A DNA stretch of 64,000 nt from positions 1-64,000 of the forward strand of contig LFLA01000009.1 of assembly GCA_001542995.1 (NCBI GenBank), written 5' to 3'. Every line of letters starts with the position of its first letter. Within the stretch, counting starts at the first letter, position 1. The DNA comes from Nitrospina sp. LS_NOB. Its GTDB lineage: Bacteria > Nitrospinota > Nitrospinia > Nitrospinales > VA-1. Shown here piece after piece: positions 1 to 9,150 of the stretch. Both the position numbers and the translations under genes were made by a program. The notes beneath the pieces are model-generated. The model did not search any database, was not told where the DNA came from, and saw only the letters and a list, made by a program, of their open reading frames with translations.

Positions 1-40
1 CCTCCCTATGAAGGGAGGGATATTAATATTTTTTTCCTCT
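1..40 (+). terminator. Rho-independent terminator of an upstream gene
   Basis: A perfect 7-bp stem (CCTCCCT / AGGGAGG, loop ATGA) opens the window and is followed after an AT-rich spacer by a run of seven T. It would end a plus-strand gene lying left of the window. Confidence 0.5.
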
Positions 41-69
41 TCGGCCATCATCCCCATGATGTAAATACT

Positions 70-345
70 GGCGTTTCTTGTCATTCTGAACGAGATCGCA
101 TTGTCATTCTGAACGCAGTGAAGAATCTCGCTTTTCTGTCATTCCGGGAGGGATCCTTCGTCGCCTTCGGCTCCTCGAGGATGACAAACCGGCGTTTCTT
201 GTCATTCTGAACAGATTGTCATTCTGAATACTTCGGCTTCGCTCAGCACAGGCTCCGTGAAGAATCCCGCTTTTCTGATTTTTCGACTTGCGCAAAGGTC
301 GCCTCCCTAAAGAGACGTGCCAGGCCTTCGGCTCATCGAGGATGA
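70..345. repeat. MITE-like repeat, complex copy A
   Basis: This gene-free stretch holds nested copies of a sequence that recurs at about 30655-30815, 48690-48720 and 62281-62438. The recognisable body is GGATCCTTCGTCGCCTTCGG followed by the CTCGAGGATGACAAACCGG segment and a CATTCTGAACGCAGTGAAG module, here present more than once. A right end resembling GACTTGCGCAAAGGTC lies near 285-300, but no clear left terminal repeat is visible. The copy therefore looks rearranged. Short ORFs here are repeat-encoded and are not considered genes. Confidence 0.7.
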
Positions 346-378
346 CAATAGTTTTTCAGCACCCTGCCGGGCATTTCG

Positions 379-576
379 CTACATGGTTTTCGATCCTATA
401 TAAATTCCATAAGCAATGGCGGCGCCCACCAGGCCCATCAGAAGGTTGTCGAGGGCCACTGCTTCCCAGTCTGGCTGGCGTCCCCAGTTCATCCAGGGAA
501 TAATAAGAATGAACATGGAAAAAAAGCCAACGAGCAGGATACCGGCAAGGATGAATACCAGTTTTTTCTCGTCCAT
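379..576 (-). CDS. Small two-helix membrane protein (65 aa)
   Basis: I do not recognise a named family. The 65-residue protein has two hydrophobic segments (about residues 6-27 and 43-60) around a short polar stretch containing a Trp-Gly-Arg-Gln motif. An AGGA ribosome site lies about 8 bases upstream of the ATG. It follows its neighbour at 594-791 after a 17-bp gap, and the two proteins match in length, helix positions and an I/V-PW motif after helix 1. They look like tandem paralogues in one operon. Role unknown; an inner-membrane location is inferred from hydrophobicity. Confidence 0.65.
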   Translation of the reverse strand: MDEKKLVFILAGILLVGFFSMFILIIPWMNWGRQPDWEAVALDNLLMGLVGAAIAYGIYIGSKTM

Positions 577-593
577 AAAGGAGTCCTGTTTAT

Positions 594-791
594 TCAGTGC
601 ATTCTGGTATTCATGTAAAACCCATAGACGAAAAGACCAATAGCGATCATCACTATCCCGCTATCCAGGAGTGAGTCCTTCCAGTTCGGCAGGGCGTAGT
701 TCACTAACCAAGGCACAGCAATGAAAAGTACCGAGACAAAACCGATCCCCAGCAGGCTGAAAATAAAAATGATAAGCACTTTATCGTTCAT
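594..791 (-). CDS. Small two-helix membrane protein, paralogue (65 aa)
   Basis: This is the first gene of the tandem pair. It has 65 residues with two predicted transmembrane helices (about 5-27 and 44-60) separated by a polar loop that contains an NW-DSLLDSGI stretch, comparable to DW-AVALDNLL in the neighbour. A GAGGGGG ribosome site lies 8 bases before the ATG. No catalytic residues are visible and no function is assigned. The equal length and layout of the pair suggest duplication and perhaps hetero-oligomer formation, which is inference. Confidence 0.65.
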   Translation of the reverse strand: MNDKVLIIFIFSLLGIGFVSVLFIAVPWLVNYALPNWKDSLLDSGIVMIAIGLFVYGFYMNTRMH

Positions 792-1079
792 AAAACAAAC
801 CCCCTCAATCCCCCTTATCAGGGGGAAGTTCAGCTATTAAATTCTCTCGGCGCAACGAGCAAGGGCAAGTTAAGCCGAGATAACCCGTTGCTAGCAGTAA
901 AAAGTTTTGCAAACTGAGTCCAGCGTCACCCTGGCCCTAGTGGATTGTACCAATTCTGCCTCGGGTATGAAAATATTTGCTTCCACTGGTTTTTGTTTTA
1001 GAATCGGCAGGATCCTTTCAATCCGCACAACCCGTTTGGAGAGAGGCCAAATCTTTCCCCATACTTCTCAAGAGAAAAT
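792..1079. repeat. Repeat-filled intergenic region with a hairpin-repeat relic
   Basis: No gene is seen. It contains a CCCCCTTATCAGGGGG hairpin (813-828) related to sequence near 30455 and 55030. At about 843-900 it holds a diverged copy of the gene-end repeat (CTCGG...GAGCAA...GTTAAGCCGAGATAA...CTAGCAG). At 920-945 it has the CCAGCGTCACCCTGG motif, which recurs near 20125, 45215 and 58100. Confidence 0.5.
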
Positions 1080-1374
1080 ATGAACCATAAAGACGGAGAT
1101 CTTAATCATCCCCGCATTGAGGCTTTGATCCGGGAACTTTCCCAACTGATGGGTCCCGATGCCAAACCTGGAATGTTTGAGGAAATATTCACCGATCTTG
1201 CCCTGATAGGTAGAGAGCATCAGGACTTTGGCGACCACAAGCTGATCCATAAAGCGTTGGGAGAATTGCGTAAGGCCCTGAAAATGTTTTTACCACACCG
1301 TGACAAACGCAAAGTCGCTATTTTTGGTTCCAGCAGGATTGGTGATTCCCATCCAAACTATAAGCTGGCATTAG
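1080..1374 (+). pseudogene. N-terminal fragment of a LOG/Rossmann-type protein
   Basis: Residues 1-98 read like the start of a TIGR00730/LOG-type nucleotide-binding Rossmann protein: a helical N-terminus, then KVAIFGSSRI followed by HPNYKLAL, matching the GSxR...Y.lA beginning of that fold. Homology stops there. The frame stays open to 1601, but the remaining 75 residues look like non-coding translation and run into the next gene. The family's PGGxGTxxE active-site segment is absent, so the protein cannot be functional as that enzyme. I treat it as a 3'-truncated remnant left by a deletion. Confidence 0.5.
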
Positions 1375-1575
1375 AACCTGCGCCAGGGGTTGACCGGCCA
1401 GGATTATCAGGTTATAACCGGACTATGAAGCTCTCATCAGCGCTTCTTGTTAAAAAAGAATTGCTGCTTGAGCGCGCGCTTCCCGGCTCCCGCTTTTTCT
1501 CTGTCAGACAAGGCACCACTTGTTTTCCTGAAAATTTTTCCACTTCCATTTTATTGAGGATTTATTGCCTGACCG

Positions 1576-2565
1576 ATGACCAGCAATACCTACAAGAATA
1601 AAAATATTTTGATAACTGGTGGCTTGGGTTTCATTGGAAGCAGCCTGGCTATTCGGTTGGCTGAAATCGGGGCTCATGTGACCTTGGCTGATGCCATGAT
1701 TCCTGGCTATGGCGGCAACCTGTTTAATATTGAGTCGATCAGCGACCGCGTTACAGTAAATTACTCAAATATTACAGACGTTAATTCTGTGAACTGCCTG
1801 GTTCTTGACAAGGACTATATTTTCCATTGCGCTGGCCAGGTATGCCATGTCATGAGCCTGAGTAATCCCTTCCCTGATATTGAATACAATATCAAAGGAA
1901 CCGCCATCCTCATGGAAGCTTGCAAAAAATTTAATCCGCAGGCTAAAGTGATCAAGACCGGAACCCGAGGTCAGTATGGACCTGCGGCCCAGCTTCCTAT
2001 TGACGAAAATGCTCCAACTAACCCTTTGGGTATTTATGAAATTTCTAACCTGACCGCAGAGAAAATCATGAAGGTCTATCATGACATACATGGGGTTCGC
2101 TCCGTTATGTTGAGGTTGACCAATATATATGGGCCCCGGTCCCAAATGCAGCATTCGCGTTTTGGGGTGCTCAACTGGTTCATCCGTCAAGCCATTGATG
2201 ACGAAACCATCAAAGTTTTCGGTGATGGAAAAATCCTTAGAGATTTTTTATTTATAGATGACTGCGTAGAAGCTATTTTAATGAGCGGAATGAATGAGGC
2301 GGCAGAAGGTGAAATTATGAATGTTGGGTGGGACAAACCCGCCTGTTTCCTTGAAGCCGCAGAGCTTATCGTAGAAATTTCCCAGTCCGGAAAATGGGAA
2401 TTCGCAGAATTTTCTCAGGAAAGAAAACTGCAAGAGCCGGGTGATTTTTATTCCGACATCAGCAAAATAAAGAAATTGGTGGGTTGGGAACCAAAGACTT
2501 CTCTTCGGGAAGGGGTTCAAAAAACCATCGATTATTATCGGACCCACAAAAATTATTACTGGTAA
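1576..2565 (+). CDS. NAD-dependent epimerase/dehydratase (extended SDR)
   Basis: A 329-residue extended SDR that should act on a nucleotide sugar. The NAD-binding GGLGFIG glycine motif is at residues 15-21, and the sugar-domain signature RLTNIYGPR lies near 180. The catalytic tyrosine is Y154, but the usual YxxxK lysine is N158 (YEISN). It starts the sugar cluster 1576-5255; the acyltransferase begins 5 bp after its stop. With those neighbours it probably helps make an amino- or acylamido-sugar for a surface glycan. The missing lysine may mean altered chemistry or a binding-only role. The exact substrate cannot be read from sequence. Confidence 0.85.
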   Translation: MTSNTYKNKNILITGGLGFIGSSLAIRLAEIGAHVTLADAMIPGYGGNLFNIESISDRVTVNYSNITDVNSVNCLVLDKDYIFHCAGQVCHVMSLSNPFPDIEYNIKGTAILMEACKKFNPQAKVIKTGTRGQYGPAAQLPIDENAPTNPLGIYEISNLTAEKIMKVYHDIHGVRSVMLRLTNIYGPRSQMQHSRFGVLNWFIRQAIDDETIKVFGDGKILRDFLFIDDCVEAILMSGMNEAAEGEIMNVGWDKPACFLEAAELIVEISQSGKWEFAEFSQERKLQEPGDFYSDISKIKKLVGWEPKTSLREGVQKTIDYYRTHKNYYW

Positions 2566-2570
2566 TAGTA

Positions 2571-3140
2571 ATGTCTGCTCCTAATGTAGTTATCCATCCA
2601 AGCTCTATTGTTGACACAAATCGAGTCGGAAAAAATACCAGGGTTTGGGCCTTTGTGCACATCCTTGAGGGCGCTGAAATCGGAAAAGAGTGCAATATCT
2701 GCGATCATGTTTTTGTCGAAAATGACGTGGTGGTGGGTGATTTTGTGACGGTAAAATCAGGAGTCTATATCTGGGATGGCGTGAGGATTGAGGATCATGT
2801 GTTTGTTGGACCTAACGTTTCTTTTACCAATGATGTCTACCCAAGGAGCAAGGCACATTTGCAACAGCATCCGCAGACAAGAATAAAAAAGGGTGCCAGT
2901 ATTGGTGCTGGAAGCGTTTTGATCGCGGGAATCGAAATAGGCTGTTTTGCTATGGTGGGTGCGGGTGCAGTAGTAACACGTGATGTCGGTGATTATGAGC
3001 TGGTCATGGGTAACCCGGCCCGTCCTGATGGATATATTTGTGAGTGTGCGAAAAAATTGGAGGAGGACTCCAATAAAAAACTCCATTGCTCCTGCGGGCG
3101 GACATATGAAATGACCGAAGACGGCGTCCGGCGCCAATGA
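2571..3140 (+). CDS. Left-handed beta-helix sugar N-acetyltransferase (WbpD/WlbB-like)
   Basis: A 189-residue hexapeptide-repeat protein; repeats such as VGKNTRVWAF, IGKECNICDH and IGAGSVLIAG cover most of its length. Members of this family acetylate a 3-amino group on UDP- or dTDP-linked sugars. The C-terminus carries paired cysteines (CEC and CSC, about residues 151-175) resembling a small zinc-binding tail. The frame is open further upstream, but the ATG at 2571, just after the epimerase stop, fits the family start. Its stop overlaps the aminotransferase start (ATGA), so the two are translationally coupled and probably act in successive steps. Confidence 0.85.
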   Translation: MSAPNVVIHPSSIVDTNRVGKNTRVWAFVHILEGAEIGKECNICDHVFVENDVVVGDFVTVKSGVYIWDGVRIEDHVFVGPNVSFTNDVYPRSKAHLQQHPQTRIKKGASIGAGSVLIAGIEIGCFAMVGAGAVVTRDVGDYELVMGNPARPDGYICECAKKLEEDSNKKLHCSCGRTYEMTEDGVRRQ

Positions 3141-4258
3141 CCTCTCCAGATACACCCATAGCCTTTTCCGCTCCTTTGGAGCAATACCAGGAAATCAAAG
3201 ATGAAATTGACGAAGCCATTGCCCGGGTTCTCAACAGTGGATGGTATGTTCTGGGTCGTGAGGTGGAAGAATTTGAAAAGGAGTTTGCAGCCTTTTGCGG
3301 CACCCAATATGCGGTAGGCTGTGCTTCGGGAACCGAGGCTATAGCACTAACACTAATGGCTCTGGGCATTGAACAAGGTGACGAGGTAATTACTGTTCCA
3401 AATACCGCCGTGCCCACTGTTTGCGGAATAATTATGGCGGGAGCGAAACCGGTATTTATAGATATTGACTCCTCGTACCATATGGACCCCAAACAGTTAG
3501 ACGCTGCTATTTCAAAAATGACTCGTTCCATTGTTCCGGTTCACCTTTATGGACAAACGGTGGACATGGAAGCCATCAATGAGGTTGCCCGCCACCACAA
3601 TTTATGTGTGATAGAAGATGCATGCCAGGCCCATGGTGCTGAGCTTAGAGGAAGTCGGGCCGGCTCTCTGGGACATGCTGGTTGTTTTAGCTTTTATCCC
3701 ACTAAAAATCTGGGATGTTTTGGCGATGGAGGAGCAGTTACTACTGACGACCCTGAGGTTTATGAGAGGCTCTTGCTAATTCGGAATCATGGGCAGAAAA
3801 AGCGCTATTATCATCAAGTCCGCGGCATAAATAGTCGATTAGATGAGATACAGGCGGCTGTATTGCGGGTTAAATTAAAGTATCTTGATTCATGGAATGA
3901 ACGGCGTCGAAATCTTGCGGCGGTTTATGACTCACGATTATCGGATGTTTGTGGTGTCCCCTTTGAGAAGGATGGTAATTGTCACACATATCACCTTTAT
4001 GTTATCAGAACCCGGAATCGGGAAAGCCTGCAGGAGTTTTTGAAGCAAAATGGAATAGAGACGCTAATACATTATCCCTTACCGATATACTCGCAGGAAG
4101 CGTACAGGGACATAAATCGCCGGCCTGAAGATTTTCCGCAAACAGAAAAGTTTGCAAAAGAGATTGTCAGTCTTCCTTTGCACCCGCAAATGACAAAAAG
4201 TGATGTCGAATATGTTTGCGATAAAATCATAGAGCACTTGAATGCAGGATCATTCTAA
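3137..4258 (+). CDS. DegT/DnrJ/EryC1/StrS sugar aminotransferase
   Basis: A 373-residue PLP enzyme of the nucleotide-sugar aminotransferase family. The PLP lysine is K190 (SFYPTKNLG), the cofactor aspartate lies in VIEDACQAHGA (D161), and the SGTEA phosphate-binding motif is near 64-68. It would transfer an amino group, usually from glutamate, to a keto-sugar. Overlapping the N-acetyltransferase by 4 bp, it most simply supplies that enzyme's 3-amino-sugar substrate. Length is normal for the family. Confidence 0.93.
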   Translation: MTSPDTPIAFSAPLEQYQEIKDEIDEAIARVLNSGWYVLGREVEEFEKEFAAFCGTQYAVGCASGTEAIALTLMALGIEQGDEVITVPNTAVPTVCGIIMAGAKPVFIDIDSSYHMDPKQLDAAISKMTRSIVPVHLYGQTVDMEAINEVARHHNLCVIEDACQAHGAELRGSRAGSLGHAGCFSFYPTKNLGCFGDGGAVTTDDPEVYERLLLIRNHGQKKRYYHQVRGINSRLDEIQAAVLRVKLKYLDSWNERRRNLAAVYDSRLSDVCGVPFEKDGNCHTYHLYVIRTRNRESLQEFLKQNGIETLIHYPLPIYSQEAYRDINRRPEDFPQTEKFAKEIVSLPLHPQMTKSDVEYVCDKIIEHLNAGSF

Positions 4259-4298
4259 TTGGTAATATTAATATCAAAGACATCGGGTACAAATCATT

Positions 4299-5255
4299 TT
4301 GAAGAAAAGTAAGCTTTCAGTTGTCATTCCGGTTTATTACAACAGCGAAACTCTGGAGATGTTGCACTCCCAATTGACCAAGGTGAATGAGGCCAATCCT
4401 GATATGGACATGGAGATTGTGTTTGTGGATGATGGGTCAGGAGACAACTCCTATGAAGTCATTCTAAAAATTGCAGCACAAAACCAAAACGTCATCGCTG
4501 TAAGACTTTCCAGGAATTTTGGTTCCTTTGTTGCTTGTCTGGCTGGTTTGACAAAAGCAACCGGTGATTCTGCGGTTATTATTTCGGCCGACCTCCAGGA
4601 TCCCCCCGAACTCATTTCCAAAATGTTTCTAAAATGGAAAGAGGGTAGCGAGGTTGTGATGGCGGTTCGCTCCCGACGTGAAGACAATTTTGTAAAAGTT
4701 TTCTTTGCAAACATGTATTACCGAATATTTCGCCTGCTAATCACCAAGGACATGCCTAAAATGGGTTTTGATTTCGTATTGATAGATCGAAAGATCATAG
4801 AAGTGCTGATCAATATGCAGGAGAAAAATACTACCCTGATGGGCCTTATCCTTTGGACGGGATTTCGCAGAACAGAAATACCTTATACTCGTGTGGACCG
4901 TAAATTTGGGAAGTCCAGGTGGACCCTGGCTAAAAAGATCGACTATTTTTTAGATTCAATCATGGCCTTTTCAAAATTTCCAATCAGAGTTTTTTCCCTA
5001 ATGGGTTTATTCCTGTTTTTTATGAGCTTGTTGGGTACAATTTATGTAGTAGTTGCCAAAATATTGGGGTGGGTGACTATGGCAGGGTGGTCCTCTCTCA
5101 TGGCAATGATGCTCATGTTATTTGGAATTGTTTTTTTTGCTCTTGGCATGATCGGAGAATATATATGGAGAAATCTGGAAGAATCTCGGCAACGGCCACT
5201 ATTCATCATCGAATCCGAATACCAGCATCCAGCACCTTCTGAGCAGGGGAAATGA
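4299..5255 (+). CDS. Family 2 glycosyltransferase with C-terminal membrane anchor (GtrB/DPM1-like)
   Basis: A 318-residue GT-A glycosyltransferase. The N-terminal VVIPVYYNSE strand, FVDDGSGDNS and the metal-binding SADLQDPP motif are present. Two hydrophobic helices (about 230-255 and 265-290) close the protein, as in polyprenyl-phosphate sugar transferases. It probably loads a sugar onto undecaprenyl phosphate at the inner membrane. The start is TTG with only a weak CGGG upstream, and no in-frame ATG fits better. It is the last gene of the plus-strand sugar cluster and faces the epimerase at 5378 tail to tail. Confidence 0.88.
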   Translation: MKKSKLSVVIPVYYNSETLEMLHSQLTKVNEANPDMDMEIVFVDDGSGDNSYEVILKIAAQNQNVIAVRLSRNFGSFVACLAGLTKATGDSAVIISADLQDPPELISKMFLKWKEGSEVVMAVRSRREDNFVKVFFANMYYRIFRLLITKDMPKMGFDFVLIDRKIIEVLINMQEKNTTLMGLILWTGFRRTEIPYTRVDRKFGKSRWTLAKKIDYFLDSIMAFSKFPIRVFSLMGLFLFFMSLLGTIYVVVAKILGWVTMAGWSSLMAMMLMLFGIVFFALGMIGEYIWRNLEESRQRPLFIIESEYQHPAPSEQGK

Positions 5256-5377
5256 TTAAAAGGGCCGATTATTCTTGTTTGTGTTGTCCTAATTGCGCAT
5301 TCCATTCCCCCTAACTCATACCAACTCCTGGCATAACAAACCTACAAAGGTTTTTCTAGTGGATTTCATCCGGCTTT

Positions 5378-6256
5378 TCAAATATGCCAATATGCAGCCA
5401 TACCCTCTTCCAGTTTTCTAGGAGCATAAGAAATCAACATTGACGTTTTACTGATATCCTGATCCTTGCTGCATAATAAGCGGGGAATTTGATCAGGGAC
5501 CAGAATTTTTATTCCTAAACTTGACAATACTGCCGCACCGAATTTCACAAGGTCCGCTGGCAAGTGGATCTTGGACCTCTTAACACTAAAATATTCTGCA
5601 ATTCGATCCACCAGTTCATCAAAGGTTAACTCTTCGGGCCCTGCCAATAGAAGCGTTTCATTTTCGAGTCCTTCATCGAGAATTGATCGTGTCATCGCAG
5701 AAACTACATCGTCGATATAGACTGGACTGAACCGGGCTTTCCCGGTTCCTATAACAGGCACAAAGTGGTACCTCCGAACCCATTCGATCAATCGGTTGAG
5801 GGTATCACCCGCTCCCTGACCGTACACTTCAGATGGACGAAGGATCAACCACGAGAGGCCAGCCTTCTTAACACATTCCTCGGCTTCCAGCTTGCTACGG
5901 GCATAGCCCCCTCCATCCAACGACGCGGTCCGCGAACTAATATAAACAAACCTTTTAACCCCCGCCAAAACACAGGCATCTATCAGGTTCTGGGTTCCCT
6001 CCCGGTTTACCCTGAAATATTCTGCGTCATTGCAAGAATGTGTGAGAGCCGCCAGATGCAGGACCCTGTCCATCCCCTGGCATGCCCGGTTTAAAGATTC
6101 GGGATCATTCATATTTCCGGAAACGGTTTCGCACGATTCCATTCTAACTGGTGAGCGATACTCCAGAAGACGGATAGAGAGCTCTCTCCTTTCCTGCAAC
6201 ACAACCACCAACCTACGAGCCAAGGAACTCGATGCCCCTGTGATTAAAAGTTTCAT
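5378..6256 (-). CDS. NAD-dependent epimerase/dehydratase
   Basis: A 292-residue extended SDR with catalytic YARSK (YxxxK), ISSRTAS upstream of it, and a RPSEVYGQG motif. The N-terminal dinucleotide motif is unusual: TGASSSLARRL in place of TGxxGxxG, so two conserved glycines are Ser and Ala. Substrate is unknown, but the setting among glycosyltransferase genes points to a nucleotide or lipid-linked sugar. It lies just downstream of the broken GT2 gene on the same strand, and unlike its neighbours appears intact. Confidence 0.82.
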   Translation of the reverse strand: MKLLITGASSSLARRLVVVLQERRELSIRLLEYRSPVRMESCETVSGNMNDPESLNRACQGMDRVLHLAALTHSCNDAEYFRVNREGTQNLIDACVLAGVKRFVYISSRTASLDGGGYARSKLEAEECVKKAGLSWLILRPSEVYGQGAGDTLNRLIEWVRRYHFVPVIGTGKARFSPVYIDDVVSAMTRSILDEGLENETLLLAGPEELTFDELVDRIAEYFSVKRSKIHLPADLVKFGAAVLSSLGIKILVPDQIPRLLCSKDQDISKTSMLISYAPRKLEEGMAAYWHI

Positions 6257-6280
6257 TCAGGCAATTCCGTTTGATGGTGT

Positions 6281-6945
6281 TTATTTCGCGCCAAATTCTT
6301 TTATGCGGTACCAGATCAGGTTTACCAAAAATTCCAGAATGGCTAGAGGTTTTACAAAAGAAAGACGGGCATCAATGCTATGAAAGGAGGTTTCTATTTC
6401 TCCAATCTTTATTTTCAGGCGCCGAGCTTTTATCATGATTTCGGCATCCATAAACCATCCATTGGATTCCAGATTCATCTTTTCGTATAGTTCCCGCTTC
6501 ATTATTTTAGGCTTAGAGTTCATATCCCAGGCATTGATTCCCGGGAACAACATTTTAAATACTAAATTATAAACAGTGGATATGAGCGTTCGGTACAAAC
6601 CGTCTGCCCTTTTAGTCCGTACCGTTTTGACCAGGCCATATCCCTTTTGATTCATGAGATCATAAACACGGATCACATCCCCGCACGGCATTTGCCCATC
6701 GCCATCAATCACTGCGAGAGTTCGTCCCGTGGCAGCCTCTAATCCGCTTTTCATATCCCATCCCATCATTCCCTCTTTAACGCAAACCACCGCTTTTAAT
6801 ACGCGGATTCCCGTCTGAAATCCTTTGGACCACTTCCGGCGTCTGGTCACCCGTTCCCTCAATATAATTGCCAACAAGAACGATCTCCCAATCCAATTTT
6901 CCTTCTTCATCGGATACCTTCAACGATTTTCAAAAGTAGGCCCCA
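6281..6945 (-). pseudogene. Family 2 glycosyltransferase, truncated and frameshifted
   Basis: The C-terminal two thirds is a GT2 glycosyltransferase (SGLEAATGR, VIDGDGQMP metal motif, DMNSKPKIM, then GWFMDAEIMIKARR). Upstream of about 6797 the homology moves to another frame, where LDWEIVLVGNYIEGTGDQTPEVVQRI is readable. The switch is at an AAAA run (6794-6797 on the plus strand), consistent with one extra A. The N-terminal VVIPxxN strand is missing because the gene is cut near 6945, where it abuts the remnant of an oppositely oriented gene. An ATG at 6910 opens a 209-codon frame, but its first 35 or so codons are out of the native frame. Probably inactive. Confidence 0.75.
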
Positions 6946-8215
6946 TCCAGACTTTACTAAAATCCCATATCGCCTTAATTTTTCTCATCCCTTTTTCCTT
7001 CCTTCTGATTTTCACAGGTTTGGACGACACCGTGTTGCAGATGGATGAAGGCGCAGACACATTTATATCCACTACCATTCATAAATATGGCTATCCGAGA
7101 CATTCGGATGGAACGCACTACACCATGCCCGAGGGAGATGCTTTTGGCGGCATCTTTCTGTACAGAACATGGGTTCCGTATTACCTTCAATCCGCTTCGC
7201 TCCTGCTATTTGGTTAAAACACCTTTTCCGCCAGGCTGCCCTTTGCAATCATAGGAGTACTTTCGGTTTGGAGCCTTTATAGCTTTACTTTAAGGTTGAC
7301 CAACCGGAAAACCATCGCCTTCATGGCATCCCTGCTACTCGCAACTTCTGTTCCTGCCTTGCTCTATTTTCGTACCGCACGATACATTGCTGTTCCCATA
7401 CTTCTGACCCCGCTTTTGCTGAGAGCCTATATCAGCATTTTTGACAAATCAAAATGGAATCCCATACCCCTTACAGTGCTGTCAATCGTCTATTTCCACA
7501 CCATGTATGTTGAGCTTGCAGGAGTAATAATAGGGATGTTGATCCATCTGTATGTCTACAGAAGCCGTGTGACAGGCACCAACCTTACCATGGTAAATGG
7601 CGCAGCAATTATCACAGCCGTGTTCTGCCTTCCATGGCTGGCAGTCCTTCCTGCTTTAATGAGCAAACTCTCGGAGTTTTATACTTCCGCAAGTCCATTG
7701 GTTGATACTTCATGGTGGCGCTTTCCCATGCATTTCTTCGCGTTCTTGTTCCAAATTAATAATTATATTTTCCCAGTTACCCTTGCTCCATTCTTATTCG
7801 TTTCACCCTTGAAGAATCTACGGTTTCAAGTTTCTCTTCTGCTATTCTGCTCCATGTCGGTTTTCATCACTGCCACCCTGCACTCGATTCCGCTCATGCA
7901 ATACATCTCCGCCTTCATCCCCATGTTTTTTGTTCTTCTGGCTATGGTTGTGTTCTATTTATTTGAGAAGTCGATTGCCCGGCAATCCGCTTTTCTGCTG
8001 GTCCTGATCTTCACCAATCTCATTCAGGTGGGTCCTCTTCTTCCTATAAAACAAATAACCTCTCGATACCCAGATAAATTCACGACTACTGATTACAGCC
8101 GAAATGCCTACAAGACCTTCCTGAGGGAAACAAACTTAAAGTCCGTATCTTATCTATACTTACAGGAATTGACCCACCGCTACCAGGGACCAAGGGAACA
8201 GGCTATGCAACATAC
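6931..8215 (+). pseudogene. GT39-like membrane glycosyltransferase, in-frame stop and truncated
   Basis: A multi-pass membrane protein resembling ArnT/dolichyl-phosphate-mannose transferases: a first helix, an acidic MDEGAD motif in the first loop, then about eight further hydrophobic segments. Reading is broken by TAA at 7215-7217, and the same frame continues cleanly afterwards (NTFSARLPFAIIGVLSVW), so one base change from AAA would explain it. No start codon is evident because the 5' end is cut near 6940. The 3' end is cut near 8200-8215 at the junction with the next remnant. Confidence 0.72.
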
Positions 8216-9138
8216 GCCCAACGTTAGAGCTTAAAACAGTAAATCCAAATGTTATGGGAATGGTCCAAAGGAGAAAACGAGGAATTTGGTACTGTGTATC
8301 AATCTTCTTGAATTCAAGCCATGCTCCAAAAAAGGCAATCACCCAGAATACTGAGAACGGTGAAAAAGACCATGCCAGCCTGCTAAAGAAAAATACTTTT
8401 GAACAAGACTTTCCAGCCCTGATGCCAAATGGCTTGTGATTGTCATCAGGATCGGATCATCTGGTTTGACAACATCGGCACAATGGCTGTGACCATGCTT
8501 CTTACCCAAAAGAGAATGGCAAAAGAAATCGATAAAGACAGAAGAATGAGTTTGCGGTTCATACCCTTCACCAAGAGCGGAAGGAATAAAAATGGTACCG
8601 TTGTCTCTTTGGTGAGAATTAGAAGGGGATTCAGTAAGCAGAGCAACATTGAGCGCTGAGTCAAACAAAAATAGACGATGACAATAATTGCCAGATAATA
8701 TAAGGAGTCCACCATCGGCCCTCCTGTCGAGATAATTGTAATTCGACTGCCCAAAAATATAAACACTCCCAACAAAGACAACTTATCGTCAAACTTCAAC
8801 TCAACAAGAAAAAGATACAAAAATAAGCCCGCAAGACTCGTAATGAGGTAGTTGGCCATATAAAAGCTGAGCGCATCAATCGTATGTAATTGGTCAACAG
8901 GGACCAGCGGTTGAATCGCACCTCGAACAAGGTCAGCGAGAAAGGGAATGATAATACGATAACGGTGGATTGATGCAACATCATGATCGCCGTTTGACAT
9001 GGCAAGGTAACTGGACGAATCACCCAATCCCCTTGGGTCAGCCCAGTCAAAATGAAGGAATTGCTGGAAGCTCACGCCATAGTTAAACCCTAGAATGACG
9101 AGTACTATCAGGAATGTTTTGGCAGTTTTGGTATTCAT
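8190..9138 (-). pseudogene. Multi-pass membrane protein, two frameshifts and truncated
   Basis: The start (ATG 9138) and first 230 codons are intact: a signal-anchor helix, then several hydrophobic segments with STGGPMVDSLYY between two of them. The frame ends at 8446, but homologous-looking sequence continues in a second frame (DPILMTITSHLASGLESL) and, after about 8372, in a third (FSPFSVFWVIAFFGAWLEF and then SNVGRML..LFP, a motif typical of bacterial polysaccharide membrane proteins). The end is lost near 8190. Precise family unknown; an integral membrane glycan-related protein is likely from context. Confidence 0.65.
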
Positions 9139-9150
9139 TCTCTGCTTCTC

